From NCBI GenBank assembly GCA_024279865.1, contig JAJRRC010000037.1:21434-85433 (forward strand): a DNA stretch of 64,000 nucleotides, in the 5' to 3' direction. The notes beneath the pieces were generated by a model that was not told the DNA's origin, searched no databases, and saw only the letters and a list, made by a program, of their open reading frames with translations. Below are positions 17,966 through 28,094 of this stretch, piece after piece. Numbering within the stretch: position 1 is the first letter of the stretch; the number at the start of each line of letters is the position of its first letter. This stretch comes from Planctomycetota bacterium (GTDB taxonomy: Bacteria; Planctomycetota; Phycisphaerae; Phycisphaerales; Phycisphaeraceae). Made by a program: the position numbers and the translations under genes.

Positions 17966-18640
17966 TTAGTCGTCGATGGAGATTAGTTCTACTTCAAAGA
18001 CGAGGGTTGCGTTTGCTGGGATGCCTGGGCGACCTTGTGGGCCGTAGGCAAGATCCGCTGGGATGACGAATAGGTATTTGTCACCTGTGACCATGAGTTG
18101 GACACCTTCGGTCCAGCCTTTGATGACGCCGTTGAGTGGGAAGGTTGCTGGCTCACCACGTTTGTAGGAGCTGTCAAAGACGGTTCCGTCGATGAGTGTT
18201 CCGTTGTAGTGGACGGTGACTTTGTCGGTTGCTTTGGGATGGACGGTGCCGGTGCCTTTGGTGATGACGTTGTACTGTAGGCCTGACTTGGTGGTGGTGA
18301 CACCTTTTTTCTTGGCATTTTCTTGTGCGAAGGCTTTGCCTTCAGCAAGATTTTGCGTGGAGTCGCCGGCTTGTTTGGCTTGCATGGTTTGTTGCAATTT
18401 CATCATTGCTTCTTGCATTTGCGCTGGGGTCATTTTAGCTTCATTTTTCTTGACCGCATCGGTGAGGCCGTTGATGACTGCTTGGAGGTCGATTTCGAGT
18501 CCTTGAGCTCCAAAGCTTTGGCCGATGTTCATACCGATGGTATAGCTAAATTTCTGTTGATCAGTCATGGCTGGTTGGGTGGTGCTTTCAGCAAGGGCCG
18601 GGACAGTGAGAAGGGCCAGAAGGGCAATGATTCGTAACAT
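17966..18640 (-). CDS. FKBP-type peptidyl-prolyl isomerase, exported (FkpA/Mip-like)
   Basis: A 224-residue protein with a signal peptide (MLRIIALLALLTVPALAES), a dimerisation domain at about residues 25-115 (FSYTIGMNIGQSFGAQGLEID, then Lys/Gln/Met-rich helices), and a C-terminal FKBP domain (VTVHYNGTLIDGTVFDSSYKRGEPATFPL; GVIKGWTEGVQLM; IPADLAYG). This is the FkpA/Mip layout: a periplasmic prolyl isomerase and chaperone. AAGGA lies 7 nt before ATG 18640, so the longer open frame up to 18676 is not used. Confidence 0.92.
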   Translation of the reverse strand: MLRIIALLALLTVPALAESTTQPAMTDQQKFSYTIGMNIGQSFGAQGLEIDLQAVINGLTDAVKKNEAKMTPAQMQEAMMKLQQTMQAKQAGDSTQNLAEGKAFAQENAKKKGVTTTKSGLQYNVITKGTGTVHPKATDKVTVHYNGTLIDGTVFDSSYKRGEPATFPLNGVIKGWTEGVQLMVTGDKYLFVIPADLAYGPQGRPGIPANATLVFEVELISIDD

Positions 18641-18706
18641 TTTTTTTTCCTTTATTGAGGGTTCGATTTGAAACAACGATATTCTAGTAAATTTTGAACT
18701 GAGAGC

Positions 18707-20320
18707 CTACTTGGCGTATTCGATGGTTCTCATTTCGCGTAGGACGGTGATTCGGATTTCGCCTGGGAAGGTCATTTCATCACTGACTCGTTTGGCGATG
18801 TCGCGTGCGATGTAGACGCAGTTTGAATCGTCCACATTGTCTGGGTCGACAATCACGCGGACTTCGCGGCCGGCCTGGATGGCGTAGGCCTGGCGAACGC
18901 CTTCGTGTTCGGTTGCGATGTCTTCGAGTTGCCGGAGTCGACGGATATATTTTTCGAGTGTTTCACGTCTGGCTCCTGGCCTAGCACCACTGATGGCATC
19001 TGCCGCCATGACGATGGGGGTGTAAGGGCTCGTGGAGGGGATGTCATTGTGATGGCCGCCAATGGCGTTGAGGACTTCATCGCGTTCGCCGAATTTCTTG
19101 CAGAATTCCATACCGATTTGGGGGTGTCCGCCTTCGACTTCGTGGTCCATGGCCTTGCCGATGTCATGGAGATAGCCACAACGCCTGGCCAGTGTGCCGT
19201 CGAGTCCGAGTTCGTCGGCGATGACTTGGCAGAGGAAGGCAACTTCCATGGAGTGCCGCAAGATATTTTGGCCGTAACTGGTTCGGTAGTACAGTCGTCC
19301 CATGGCTTCGGAGATGCGAGGGTGTAGGCCTTGGATATTGGCTTCGATGTTCGCTTCTTTTCCGAACTTGACGATGCGTTGTTGCATTTCGCCTTGGACT
19401 TGTTCGACGACTTCTTCGATGCGTGAAGGGTGGATGCGTCCATCGTCGAGCAGCTTGGTGAGCGCTTCGGTGGCAATGGCGCGTCGGACGGGATCAAAGC
19501 AGGAGACGACGACAACACCTGGGGTGTCATCGACGATGACATCGACGCCTGAGGCTTTTTCAAATGCTCGGATGTTGCGTCCTTCGCGGCCGATGATGCG
19601 GCCCTTCATGTCGTCCGAGGGGACAGGGATCGTATTCACCGTGGAATCCGCAGTATGCTCCGAGGCATAGCGTTGGATGGCCTGAAGGGTGATTTTCAGG
19701 GCGATATCTTTGGCTTCTTCCTCAGCCCGCAGAGTGGATTGTTGAATAAGCTGGGCAGCTTCATGCTGAACTTCATGCTCGACGAGCTGAAGGGTTTGCT
19801 TGCGAGCTTCTTCTTCATTCATGTTGCTGATGCGAAGGAGAATTTGCTTTTGTTCGTCGCGTGATTTGTCCAGCAATTCCTTGCGTTCAACAAGAATGGT
19901 GCTGATTTGAGCGTCCTTGGCCGCCACGGATTTTTCACGGGCCTTGATCTTGTTGTCTTGGTCGTCAAGGTACTTTTCTTTGGTGCTTAGGACATCGAGC
20001 TTGCGGTCGAGATTGTCTTCTCGTTTTTGCAGGCGGCGTTCGGTTTCTTTGAGCTCATTGCGGGCGGAATCCATGTCCCGGTCAAAGTTTTCGCGACGTT
20101 TGGCCAGCTCATTGCGGGAATCCAGCTCGATTTGTTTTTTGTAGGTTTGAGCCTCGGCCTGGGCTCGGTTGGTGATATCTTTGGCTTCGCGTTGGGCATT
20201 GCCCATCACTTGCTTGCCGATGACTTTGCCGATGATGACGGTGGTGGCAATACCGACTGCGACACCCACGAGGGTGTAAATCAGTACGGACGTTTCAATC
20301 GCGGAGAGTAGAAGAATCAA
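18707..20320 (-). CDS. rny: ribonuclease Y
   Basis: RNase Y is the membrane-tethered endoribonuclease that starts mRNA decay in bacteria lacking RNase E. The 537-residue protein has an N-terminal membrane segment (residues 10-32), a long Glu/Lys/Arg-rich coiled coil to about 210, a KH domain ([15 protein letters not shown]) near 240, and an HD domain ([10 protein letters not shown]... [10 protein letters not shown]) near 355-390 with the metal-binding His-Asp pair. The start is TTG 20320, with AAAGGGAAAGGG just upstream. A leader rich in hairpins precedes it. Confidence 0.95.
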   Translation of the reverse strand: MILLLSAIETSVLIYTLVGVAVGIATTVIIGKVIGKQVMGNAQREAKDITNRAQAEAQTYKKQIELDSRNELAKRRENFDRDMDSARNELKETERRLQKREDNLDRKLDVLSTKEKYLDDQDNKIKAREKSVAAKDAQISTILVERKELLDKSRDEQKQILLRISNMNEEEARKQTLQLVEHEVQHEAAQLIQQSTLRAEEEAKDIALKITLQAIQRYASEHTADSTVNTIPVPSDDMKGRIIGREGRNIRAFEKASGVDVIVDDTPGVVVVSCFDPVRRAIATEALTKLLDDGRIHPSRIEEVVEQVQGEMQQRIVKFGKEANIEANIQGLHPRISEAMGRLYYRTSYGQNILRHSMEVAFLCQVIADELGLDGTLARRCGYLHDIGKAMDHEVEGGHPQIGMEFCKKFGERDEVLNAIGGHHNDIPSTSPYTPIVMAADAISGARPGARRETLEKYIRRLRQLEDIATEHEGVRQAYAIQAGREVRVIVDPDNVDDSNCVYIARDIAKRVSDEMTFPGEIRITVLREMRTIEYAK

Positions 20321-20798
20321 TTTCTAGGCCCTTTCCCTTTAGAACAACGGGGCAGTCACAGCATAAATGGATGCTGTGATCCAACCATTACAACGCCACC
20401 ATCAAAGTGGGTCCGGGGAAGGCCATCAAGTTTGATCAATTCGTGAATAAATTTAGAGGAGTCCGAGCCGGGTGCTTTCAAGGGAAACAGAAAGACCTGT
20501 TTCCCTTCCATTGGAGAGGAATATGCCATGGCGCGGTTCTTGGGGAGCAAGGTGCCGTGCTGTGATGTCATGTCGAAAGCTATTCAAAAGGCTCGAAATC
20601 TTCATTAATCTATTCCATCCCACTTTTGGGACAGCCAAATTGCCTGAATTTAGGCAGTTCGGATTGATCGGCTTGATGCCTTTAGGACACATTTATCCAA
20701 GGCGCGTGCCGGTTGTCTCAGACGTTACAACCATCCTTGTTTGTATTTAATAGAAGGAATGGTCGACGCTTCAGTGTACCGTGGTGAGGTCTTTCCCG
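20321..20798 (-). other. hairpin-rich leader upstream of rny
   Basis: This 478-bp gap has no convincing gene but several short perfect stem-loops. Two have 9-bp stems and 6-nt loops: TCACAGCAT/ATGCTGTGA at about 20355-20379 and GGGAAACAG/CTGTTTCCC at about 20482-20505. Smaller ones are TGCCT/AGGCA near 20640 and TCCCA/TGGGA near 20625. A 57- to 71-codon minus-strand frame (20356-20571) overlaps both large hairpins and is probably not a gene. The region may be the 5' untranslated RNA of rny or an independent small RNA. Confidence 0.45.
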
Positions 20799-21674
20799 TC
20801 AACTAAACTTTTTAGGGGGGATTTTTTGATCAGCTTGGTCTTGAAGTGCTCGTTGGAGTTTTTCGCGGTAGAGCAGGCTGATCATGTATTCATAGTTGGC
20901 CATCAAACTTGCCAGGGACCACCCCGGGCGGCCGTCAAGAATGCCCAAACGCACAAGGTACATGTACAAAAACCGCAACGCAGGCCGGCAAGGAACCCGA
21001 GGCCAAACGTGACGACGTAGCCATTGGCGGTATCGGAGCATGTCCCGGAATAGTTCGTTGGATTGGGCGACGCGGCTTTCTCCGAGCCGTTGTTTGACCC
21101 ATTCATCGCTTTCAAGGTCGGCATAGCGGATGTGCTTGGCGATGTATTGGGACATGGTTTCGCTACGAATGTGGAGCATCTGATGTCTTAAATAGTCCGT
21201 TGCTCCTTGGCATATCATGTGTTCGTGAACGCTTCGGTCTTCATATCGGGCCATGCCTCGGCGGAAAAGACGTAGGTTCCAAGAGGGATACAGTCCGCCG
21301 TGGCGGATGGGTTGGCCCATGAAGATCATCAGTCGATTGACGTAATAGCCTGTTGCGGGGTTACTTGAACCGACGGTTCGGATTAGTTCTTGTTGTAGTT
21401 TGGGTGTGAAGCGTTCATCTGCATCGAGAATGAAAATCCATTCGCCGGTCCAGGGGAGGTTGTCGAGTCCCCAGTTTTTTTGGCGTGCGTAGCCTTCCCA
21501 TGGGTGGTTGACGACGATGGCGCCCGCTTGCTGGGCGAGTTCGCGTGTGCCGTCGGTACTTTCAGAGTCTAAAACAAAGACTTGGCCGACTTGTTTGGCA
21601 TTGGTGATGGCCTCGACAATGTGGCGTGATTCATTGAACGTGGGGATTAAAATATTAATTTGGGGATGGGTCAT
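20799..21674 (-). CDS. GT2 family glycosyltransferase (LPS core / WaaE-like)
   Basis: A 291-residue cytoplasmic GT-A glycosyltransferase. INILIPTFNESRHI opens the nucleotide-binding fold, DSESTDG follows, and FILDADERFTPKL carries the DxD motif that binds the metal and nucleotide sugar. HPWEGYARQKNWGLDNL is typical of the WaaE/KdtX subgroup that adds glucose to the lipopolysaccharide core. The C-terminal half has basic and aromatic residues that may bind the membrane. It overlaps the next gene upstream by 4 bp (ATGA). Confidence 0.88.
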   Translation of the reverse strand: MTHPQINILIPTFNESRHIVEAITNAKQVGQVFVLDSESTDGTRELAQQAGAIVVNHPWEGYARQKNWGLDNLPWTGEWIFILDADERFTPKLQQELIRTVGSSNPATGYYVNRLMIFMGQPIRHGGLYPSWNLRLFRRGMARYEDRSVHEHMICQGATDYLRHQMLHIRSETMSQYIAKHIRYADLESDEWVKQRLGESRVAQSNELFRDMLRYRQWLRRHVWPRVPCRPALRFLYMYLVRLGILDGRPGWSLASLMANYEYMISLLYREKLQRALQDQADQKIPPKKFS

Positions 21675-22576
21675 ACGTTGTCATCCTTCCCCATTTCGCG
21701 GGCGGTTGCTTCGGTGCGTTCGGACCATTGGGCTTCATGTTCTCGGATTTTGAGTTCGATCCAATATTCGTACGTTGAGATCATGGCGCAGTAATGAAAC
21801 CCTGCCATGCCGTCCATCCAGCCGTTGCGTAAGAAATATTGGTACAAAAAGCGCCACAGCCCTCGGCCTCGCAGGAAGAAGCTCAAGTTTTTGATCGCTC
21901 GCCGTCGCTGCATCGGCTCTGGATGCCGCAGCTCTTCAATGGAGGGAAGCCCCTTGCGCCGGACAACCAAGCCTTCGATGGATTCTTCATTGCTGTAAAA
22001 ATTGTGCTTTTCAAACCAGTGGCATAGTCCATTGTTGAAGCTGTAATGGGTGAAATGTGACTGTAATTGACCTGTTTCCCCCTCAACAAGGGGGTGGACA
22101 TTGGTGGCTCGTTTTTCATAGACCACTTTTTGGGGTTGTACCAAGCGAATGATCGAGACGGGGTAACTCGTGGCATGTTTGATCCACTTGCCCAGATACA
22201 TGTTTTTGTACCGCAAACGATAGGCTGCATAGGCAGGGTTCGGATCGCTGACAATCTCCCGCAATTCAGCAATCAAATCTTTGGGAATCCGCTCGTCGGC
22301 ATCACAGATATAGACCCACGGATAACGGTATTCAATGTCATGAAGACCAAAATTGCGTTGTTTGTATTCCGTGTCGAAATGTCGCTGAAAAACACGCGTG
22401 TTGGCGGTGTCACGGGCGATCTGGACCGTTTGGTCCGTAGAATAGCTGTCCAGCACGACAATGTCATCGCTGAAGGATAAATTGCCCAGGCAGTCGGCAA
22501 TATTGACCTCTTCATTGCGGGTCAATACCAGACAACTCACAGGCACCACCGAAGGGTCATGGCTTTGTGAATCCAT
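21671..22576 (-). CDS. GT2 family glycosyltransferase
   Basis: A 301-residue paralogue of the following gene: VSCLVLTRNEEVNI, VVLDSYSTDQTV, FDTEYKQRNFGL, and the DxD-bearing VYICDADERIPKDL. Both proteins share a C-terminal pattern (GLWRFLYQYFLRNGWMDGMAGF here; a similar FLYMYLVRLGILDGRPGW in the neighbour). The pair is probably a tandem duplication acting in one surface-glycan pathway. Its start codon lies just inside the edge of a dispersed intergenic repeat. Confidence 0.88.
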   Translation of the reverse strand: MDSQSHDPSVVPVSCLVLTRNEEVNIADCLGNLSFSDDIVVLDSYSTDQTVQIARDTANTRVFQRHFDTEYKQRNFGLHDIEYRYPWVYICDADERIPKDLIAELREIVSDPNPAYAAYRLRYKNMYLGKWIKHATSYPVSIIRLVQPQKVVYEKRATNVHPLVEGETGQLQSHFTHYSFNNGLCHWFEKHNFYSNEESIEGLVVRRKGLPSIEELRHPEPMQRRRAIKNLSFFLRGRGLWRFLYQYFLRNGWMDGMAGFHYCAMISTYEYWIELKIREHEAQWSERTEATAREMGKDDNV

Positions 22577-22577
22577 C

Positions 22578-22690
22578 TATGAGTATACCCATCATGATTG
22601 AGTTTTCCCGTTGGCTTGCGTACGCGGCATCTTGCTTCAAGCATCCAAACAGCTTTCAACGCGGGAATTCTCATACGCGATGCGTGTATA
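22578..22690. repeat. dispersed intergenic repeat, family 1, copy A
   Basis: About 113 bp closely matching 37279-37408: shared ATCATGATTGAGTTTTCCCG, then CTTGCGTACGCGGCATCTTG, CAAGCATCCAAACA, GCGGGAATT and a terminal ATACGC-GAT-GCGT inverted repeat. In both copies the repeat begins directly upstream of the start codon of a minus-strand gene. Confidence 0.85.
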
Positions 22691-22739
22691 TTTTATCGGC
22701 CAAAACCAGATTGTCATTAACCTACAAAAATGACATGCT

Positions 22740-23255
22740 TTAGCGTGCCATACTTGCGGATTGCTTGACCTTGGCCAGGCATTTATCGAACCACGCCAGC
22801 AGCTTATCTTCAGGAAGAGCGCCAACGACCCGGTCAATCTCATTCATTTGACTGTCAAAGATAATCATGGTGGGGATGCCTTGGACACCCAGTTCATCGG
22901 ATTTGCGTGTGGCCACGCTGTCAGGCTCCGTCACATCCAGTTTCAACGGCACAAATTGAGTTTGAATCTGTTGAGAGACCCTCGGCTGAACCAAAACCTC
23001 TTTTTTAAGGTGTTGACATGGCGGACACCAATCTGCTGTCGCCAGCAACAAGACTGGCTGATTTGATTCACTCGCAGCTTGCGAGGCGGTTTGAAAGTCA
23101 TGCTTCCAGGTGATATCCACCGCATTGACAAGTGTTTGCTGTGTGCTTGAGGTTCGAGAAGCTGCTTGCCAAAGAGCAAATAAAAGCACCACGGTGATGC
23201 CAATTGCACCGAGGAGAACCCGTGGAGAACGATGTTTTGGAGGAGTCTGTGTCAT
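22740..23255 (-). CDS. membrane-anchored thioredoxin-like protein
   Basis: This 171-residue protein has an N-terminal membrane anchor (residues 12-30) followed by a thioredoxin fold facing the periplasm. The redox motif is WCPPC (LLATADWCPPCQHLKKE) and the cis-Pro lies in GVQGIPTMIIFD. The layout resembles the C-terminal domain of DsbD and other single-domain exported thiol-disulfide proteins. It could reduce cytochrome c or envelope disulfides. No ccm or dsb genes lie nearby. Confidence 0.85.
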   Translation of the reverse strand: MTQTPPKHRSPRVLLGAIGITVVLLFALWQAASRTSSTQQTLVNAVDITWKHDFQTASQAASESNQPVLLLATADWCPPCQHLKKEVLVQPRVSQQIQTQFVPLKLDVTEPDSVATRKSDELGVQGIPTMIIFDSQMNEIDRVVGALPEDKLLAWFDKCLAKVKQSASMAR

Positions 23256-23283
23256 AATGAAGTAAACCCCGCTAGAGGGTGAT

Positions 23284-24555
23284 TTATTCGCTGTTTGTTG
23301 AAATTCTTTTCACAATGATAGCTGTCCAGTCATCAGCCTGCGGGCAACCGGGTGCAAATGTGTGTAGCGCATTAATGAGTGCTTTGATAATTTGTTTGGC
23401 TGATTGGTTGTGATGTTCGCGGATGACTTGCTGAACGCCGAGGGTGCCGAACTGTTCATCATCTTCACGTTGGCATTCGTAAAAACCATCGGTCAGGAGA
23501 ATAAAAATGTCTTCTTGGTCCATTTCAAACGGCTCAGTGATATCGCCTATTGCCAAGGGCATGACCCCCAGTGGCACGCTTGAGGCATCGCGTGATTCGA
23601 ATTGATCTGTTTGGGCGTGATAGCAGAGCAGGGGCGCTTGGCCTGGGGCTTCGTAATGGATTTGATGGGTTTGTGGATCTAGTAGGCCGAAGAAGGCTGT
23701 GATGAATCGGCTGCCATCGAGATCATCTTCGAGTTGCTCATCAATGTGTTGGACCAAGGGGTTGAGGTCCGCCCCCAATCGCAAACCCATGCGGAACATG
23801 GCCCGCATCTGGGTCACGCTCAAAGCTGGCCCAATGCCATGCCCGGTTGCGTCGGCAAGAACGAGGATAATTTTTTCATCCTGTTCAATCACGTCATAAA
23901 TATCGCCCCCTGTTTCGTCGGCAGGCTGACTGAAAACCGCCAAGTCGTAGCCCTCAATGTGGGGCAGGGTTTTGGGGAGGACGCCTTGTTGAATATCTTT
24001 GGCCAAAGCCAAATCTTGCTGCATGCGAATTTTGACCTGCTGCTCTTCAAGGAGCTGGGCTCGCTGGATCGCCACCGCGGCCTGTCCCGCTAGGGCCAGT
24101 GCAATATGTTCGTCGTCCTGATCAAAGGTTCCCTTGTCTGCGTTGAGCAATTGCATCACGCCGACGAGCTTGTCCTCAAGGCCGATCAATGGAATCGTCA
24201 TCATGCAATGGGTGCGGTAGCCGGTCTGCTTGTCAATGTCCTGATTGAACCGGGGGTCTGCATAGCAGTCAGGAATATTCAAAATGGTTCGGGTGGTGGC
24301 GCATTGGCCTGCCAAACCTTGCTTGGCGGAAAATCGCAACGAGGCCAGCCCTGTCCCCGTGGTCATGTAGAGTTCATCGTTGGGTGGGTCGTAGAGAAAG
24401 ACCGAACCACGATCTGCTTTGAGAACATCACGGCCCGCATCAATCACCTGCGTGAGCAACTGAGGCAGATCACAGACCACCGCCAAGGTGCGAGCCACCT
24501 CTAGCACGCGAAGCAGGTCTTTCTGGCTCTCAGGATGGTCAGGCTTATGTGTCAT
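23284..24555 (-). CDS. GAF-domain PP2C (RsbU/SpoIIE-type) serine phosphatase
   Basis: A 423-residue cytoplasmic regulator. Residues about 25-170 form a GAF domain (ADRGSVFLYDPPNDELYMTTGTG, DKLVGVMQLLN). A short coiled linker follows, then a PP2C-SIG phosphatase domain from about 200 with the metal-binding Asp residues in ETGGDIYDV, DATGHGIGPALS and LLTDGFYECQ. Such proteins usually dephosphorylate an anti-sigma-factor antagonist in a partner-switching system. No partner STAS or HATPase gene is nearby. The ligand of the GAF domain is unknown. Confidence 0.9.
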   Translation of the reverse strand: MTHKPDHPESQKDLLRVLEVARTLAVVCDLPQLLTQVIDAGRDVLKADRGSVFLYDPPNDELYMTTGTGLASLRFSAKQGLAGQCATTRTILNIPDCYADPRFNQDIDKQTGYRTHCMMTIPLIGLEDKLVGVMQLLNADKGTFDQDDEHIALALAGQAAVAIQRAQLLEEQQVKIRMQQDLALAKDIQQGVLPKTLPHIEGYDLAVFSQPADETGGDIYDVIEQDEKIILVLADATGHGIGPALSVTQMRAMFRMGLRLGADLNPLVQHIDEQLEDDLDGSRFITAFFGLLDPQTHQIHYEAPGQAPLLCYHAQTDQFESRDASSVPLGVMPLAIGDITEPFEMDQEDIFILLTDGFYECQREDDEQFGTLGVQQVIREHHNQSAKQIIKALINALHTFAPGCPQADDWTAIIVKRISTNSE

Positions 24556-24640
24556 GATTCAATAAACGGTATTCTACACGTACAAACAAGATTGCGTCAG
24601 GTTCATGTGGAATTTTTAGGGGTTCAGGGAGCATTTTATT

Positions 24641-25363
24641 TTGATCGATCAGACAACCATGTTGGCCAGCGCTCAGACGTTGGTGGATGATTTTCGTCAG
24701 AAATTGGGAAAGATAGAGATGTTGCCGCGAGGCATTCTCATCAGTGAGTTCTTTTTTCTGTACGCGACTCTAGGCAATAATCCGCCCCAGCGAATCATCG
24801 AGTCAGGCAGAGCCTTGGGGCAAAGTACCGAACTGCTCGCCCGGTTTTTTCCTGAGACCCAGATTATCAGTATTGAACTCGAAGCAGGCCATCCCGATGC
24901 CGACAAAGCACTCGCAAGGCTCAAGCCTTATGACAATGTGACGTGCTTGTTTGGCGATGCGAGACAATTGATGCTCGAACATACTCAGCCTCAAGACATT
25001 TGCATTATTGATGGGCCCAAAGATTTTCGTGCTTTGCAATTGGCGTTCAGGACGTTGCAAGCTCACAAGCCCGCTGCCTGTTTTGTACATGACTGCTATC
25101 CGACGTCGGTGATCCGTCCGTTTTTAAATCGCTATTATCCCGCTGCTTTTTTCAGCGATCATGCAGCCTTTACCGAGGGGTATTGGAAGCTCAATGAAAA
25201 TTTTGAAACAAAGATTGCTCTTGAAGATGCCGGTGTGTTAGCCTGTTTGCCCAATGCAGAGGATATTGTTTGGGGTTGTCTCAACGCCCGTCGAACATGG
25301 GGGCGTTGTAAAGCAAATATCGCCCGATCCATCCGAAAACGCATGGGCAGCACCCAAAGCTAA
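24641..25363 (+). CDS. SAM-dependent methyltransferase-like protein
   Basis: A 240-residue protein with a Rossmann-like methyltransferase layout: IIESGRALGQSTELLARFFPETQIISIEL for motif I and the acidic end of strand 2, VTCLFGDARQL for the third strand, and DICIIDGPKD for motif IV. The first glycine-rich loop is E-S-G-R-A-x-G, similar to cephalosporin hydroxylase and Methyltransf_24-type proteins. Substrate unknown; a sugar or lipid modification role is possible. GGGAG 8-9 nt before TTG 24641 supports that start over ATG 24659. Confidence 0.7.
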   Translation: MIDQTTMLASAQTLVDDFRQKLGKIEMLPRGILISEFFFLYATLGNNPPQRIIESGRALGQSTELLARFFPETQIISIELEAGHPDADKALARLKPYDNVTCLFGDARQLMLEHTQPQDICIIDGPKDFRALQLAFRTLQAHKPAACFVHDCYPTSVIRPFLNRYYPAAFFSDHAAFTEGYWKLNENFETKIALEDAGVLACLPNAEDIVWGCLNARRTWGRCKANIARSIRKRMGSTQS

Positions 25364-25455
25364 CGCATCGTGGCGTACCGCCATGGTTCATCAAACGTCA
25401 TCACAACGTAGAGTCGGATTCCCCTCTCAAGGAACGTCACGCTTCACTGCACGCT

Positions 25456-28056
25456 TTACTTCTGTACCGTGAGCTTGAGTTCCCCGTTTTTATCTTCACT
25501 CACCGTGACGGTGCTACCATCGGTAATCGTTCCCTCAATGATCTCGCGGCCAAGACGGGTTTCGAGTTCATGTTGCAAGTATCGTTTTAGAGGCCTTGCC
25601 CCATAAGCAGGGTCATACGCACCGGCGACGATCAGATTGGCAGCCTCGTCCGTGAGGTTGATCGAAATTTGTCGATCCGCCAAACGATGACGCACATCCT
25701 CAAGCAGCAAATCGACAATTTGTCTTAGTTCAGCCATGGTGAGTGGTTTAAACAAAATGGTGTCATCCACCCGGTTTAAAAACTCAGGCCGAAAGTGAGA
25801 TTGCAAATCCGCAAAAACAGAATTACGTGTGTGTTCGCTGATCTCGCCACTGGTCGTGGCGGTGACTGCTTCATCGAGTAGATACTGTGAACCGATATTG
25901 CTGGTCATGATGATGACGGTGTTTTTGAAGTCCACGGTGCGGCCTTGTGAATCGGTCACGCGGCCGTCATCGAGAATCTGAAGCAAAACATTGAAGACAT
26001 CAGGATGCGCTTTTTCAATTTCATCAAACAAAATCACGCTATAAGGCTTGCGGCGAACCGCTTCGGTCAATTGACCTCCCTGTTCAAAACCAATGTATCC
26101 CGGAGGCGCGCCGATGAGCCGACTCACCGCGTGTTTCTCCATGTATTCACTCATATCAATCCGCACGATATTGTCTTCGGTATCAAACAACGTACGGGCG
26201 AGTGTGCGGGCGAGTTCTGTTTTGCCCACGCCTGTGGGGCCGAGGAAGATAAACGAACCAATCGGCCGTTTGGGGTCTTTGATTCCCGCGCGAGCGCGGA
26301 TGATCGCGTCCGCCACGAGGGTGACCGCATGGTCTTGGCCGATGACTTGTTCGTGAAGGGTTTTGTCAAGTTTGAGTAATTTTTCTCGTTCGCCTTCGAC
26401 GAGTCGGGTGACGGGGATGCCTGTCCATTTCGAAACGATTTGAGAGATTTCTTCTTCGGTGACTTCTTCGCGAAGCAAACCGGTTTGTTCATGTGGAACA
26501 TCCGTATCTTTGAGTTTTTGTTCAAGAGCGGGCAATTGGCCGTATTTAATTTGAGCTGCTTTTTCGAGGTCATGGTCCCGCTGGGCTTGGTCCATTTCCA
26601 AGCGTAGTGCTTCAATTTGCTCACGCAATTGACGGCCGCCATCAATGGCGTTTTTCTCTTGATCCCATTGGGCTTGCATGGTCTGAGATTGATCTTGGAG
26701 ATTGGCGAGTTCTTTTTGTAAATGGGACAAACGTTGTCGTGAAGGCTCGTCGGTTTCTTTTTTCAAGGCAGCTTCTTCAATCTCAAGCTGCATCACCCGG
26801 CGGGTCATTTCATCAAGCTCCGCTGGCATCGAATCCATCTCTGTGCGGATCATCGCGCACGCTTCATCAATCAAGTCGATGGCCTTGTCAGGCAAAAACC
26901 GATCACTGATATAGCGATCTGATTGCACGGCCGCCGCCACAATCGCGCTGTCGGCAATACGAACGCCATGATGAATTTCAAACCGTTCCTTCAGCCCACG
27001 CAAAATAGAAATGGCATCTTCCACCGAAGGCGGTTCCACAAGAATCGGCTGAAAACGTCGTTCCAACGCAGCGTCTTTTTCCAAGTGCTGACGGTATTCA
27101 TCCAGTGTCGTCGCACCAATGCAATGCAGTTCGCCCCGCGCGAGCATCGGCTTGAGCAGATTGCCCGCGTCCATGGCACCTTCAGATTTACCTGCCCCGA
27201 CAATGGTGTGCAATTCATCAATGAATAAAATCACTTGGCCATCAGATTGTTTGACTTCATTGAGGACGGCCTTGAAGCGTTCTTCAAACTCGCCGCGGTA
27301 CTTGGCGCCTGCAATGAGGCTGCCCATGTCCAACGCGAAAAGTGTTTTGTTTTTCAATCCCTCAGGCACATCGCCCCGAACAACCCGCTGGGCGAGTCCT
27401 TCGACAATGGCCGTCTTACCCACGCCTGGCTCACCGATGAGGACGGGATTATTCTTGGTTTTGCGAGATAAAATTCGAATGGTGCGACGGATTTCTTCGT
27501 CACGACCAATGACTGGGTCCATCTTGCCGGTGGAAGCTTCTTTGACCAAGTCAATGCCATATCGAGACAGAGCTTCATAGGTCCCCTCAGGGGTCGCACT
27601 TTGGACACGCTGATGACCTCGCACTTGGGTCAACACTTCTAGGAATGCGTTGCGGTCAATGCCCAACGTCGATAAAACGGGATGAGGTTTTTGCGGATCA
27701 AGCATGGCCAAAACCAGATGTTCGACGGAGAGATATTCATCTTTGAGACGGTCGGCTTCTTGTTGAGCGAGAATAAAAAGTTCATTGAGCGATTGGGTCA
27801 GATAGATTTTTCCAGGCTCGGTCCCCGGCCCACTGACGCTGGGAATCTTGTCCAGTTCATGGGTGACAGCAGCAATCACCACATCGGCAGGGCGTTTGAG
27901 CTTTTCTAAAAGACGCGGGGTCAAGCCGTCGGTCTGTTGGCACAACGCAAGCAGGAGATGGTTGACATCGACTGCCTGGTGGCCACGGCTGGTGGCTAGG
28001 TTTTGCGCTTCATGAAGCGCTTCTTGGGCTTTCTGTGTGCATTGGTTCATGTCCAT
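25456..28056 (-). CDS. clpB: ATP-dependent disaggregase ClpB
   Basis: ClpB is a hexameric AAA+ chaperone that pulls polypeptides out of aggregates together with DnaK/DnaJ. The 866-residue protein has the full layout: N-domain to about 145, first ATPase domain with Walker A GEPGVGKT near 203 and FIDELHT, the coiled M-domain at about 410-530 that marks ClpB, and second ATPase domain with GPTGVGKT near 605 and LFDEIEKAH. The C-terminal domain has the [10 protein letters not shown] sensor. It follows the DnaJ-like gene at 38 bp and is probably in one operon with it. Confidence 0.97.
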   Translation of the reverse strand: MDMNQCTQKAQEALHEAQNLATSRGHQAVDVNHLLLALCQQTDGLTPRLLEKLKRPADVVIAAVTHELDKIPSVSGPGTEPGKIYLTQSLNELFILAQQEADRLKDEYLSVEHLVLAMLDPQKPHPVLSTLGIDRNAFLEVLTQVRGHQRVQSATPEGTYEALSRYGIDLVKEASTGKMDPVIGRDEEIRRTIRILSRKTKNNPVLIGEPGVGKTAIVEGLAQRVVRGDVPEGLKNKTLFALDMGSLIAGAKYRGEFEERFKAVLNEVKQSDGQVILFIDELHTIVGAGKSEGAMDAGNLLKPMLARGELHCIGATTLDEYRQHLEKDAALERRFQPILVEPPSVEDAISILRGLKERFEIHHGVRIADSAIVAAAVQSDRYISDRFLPDKAIDLIDEACAMIRTEMDSMPAELDEMTRRVMQLEIEEAALKKETDEPSRQRLSHLQKELANLQDQSQTMQAQWDQEKNAIDGGRQLREQIEALRLEMDQAQRDHDLEKAAQIKYGQLPALEQKLKDTDVPHEQTGLLREEVTEEEISQIVSKWTGIPVTRLVEGEREKLLKLDKTLHEQVIGQDHAVTLVADAIIRARAGIKDPKRPIGSFIFLGPTGVGKTELARTLARTLFDTEDNIVRIDMSEYMEKHAVSRLIGAPPGYIGFEQGGQLTEAVRRKPYSVILFDEIEKAHPDVFNVLLQILDDGRVTDSQGRTVDFKNTVIIMTSNIGSQYLLDEAVTATTSGEISEHTRNSVFADLQSHFRPEFLNRVDDTILFKPLTMAELRQIVDLLLEDVRHRLADRQISINLTDEAANLIVAGAYDPAYGARPLKRYLQHELETRLGREIIEGTITDGSTVTVSEDKNGELKLTVQK

Positions 28057-28094
28057 GTTGGGTCTCCGGGGGCAGGGGGGCTTCGCAAGTGAAA

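Noticed and set aside
20356..20571. 71-codon minus-strand frame upstream of rny
   Set aside because: Two perfect hairpins lie within it and no family or strong ribosome-binding site is seen; treated as structured leader.
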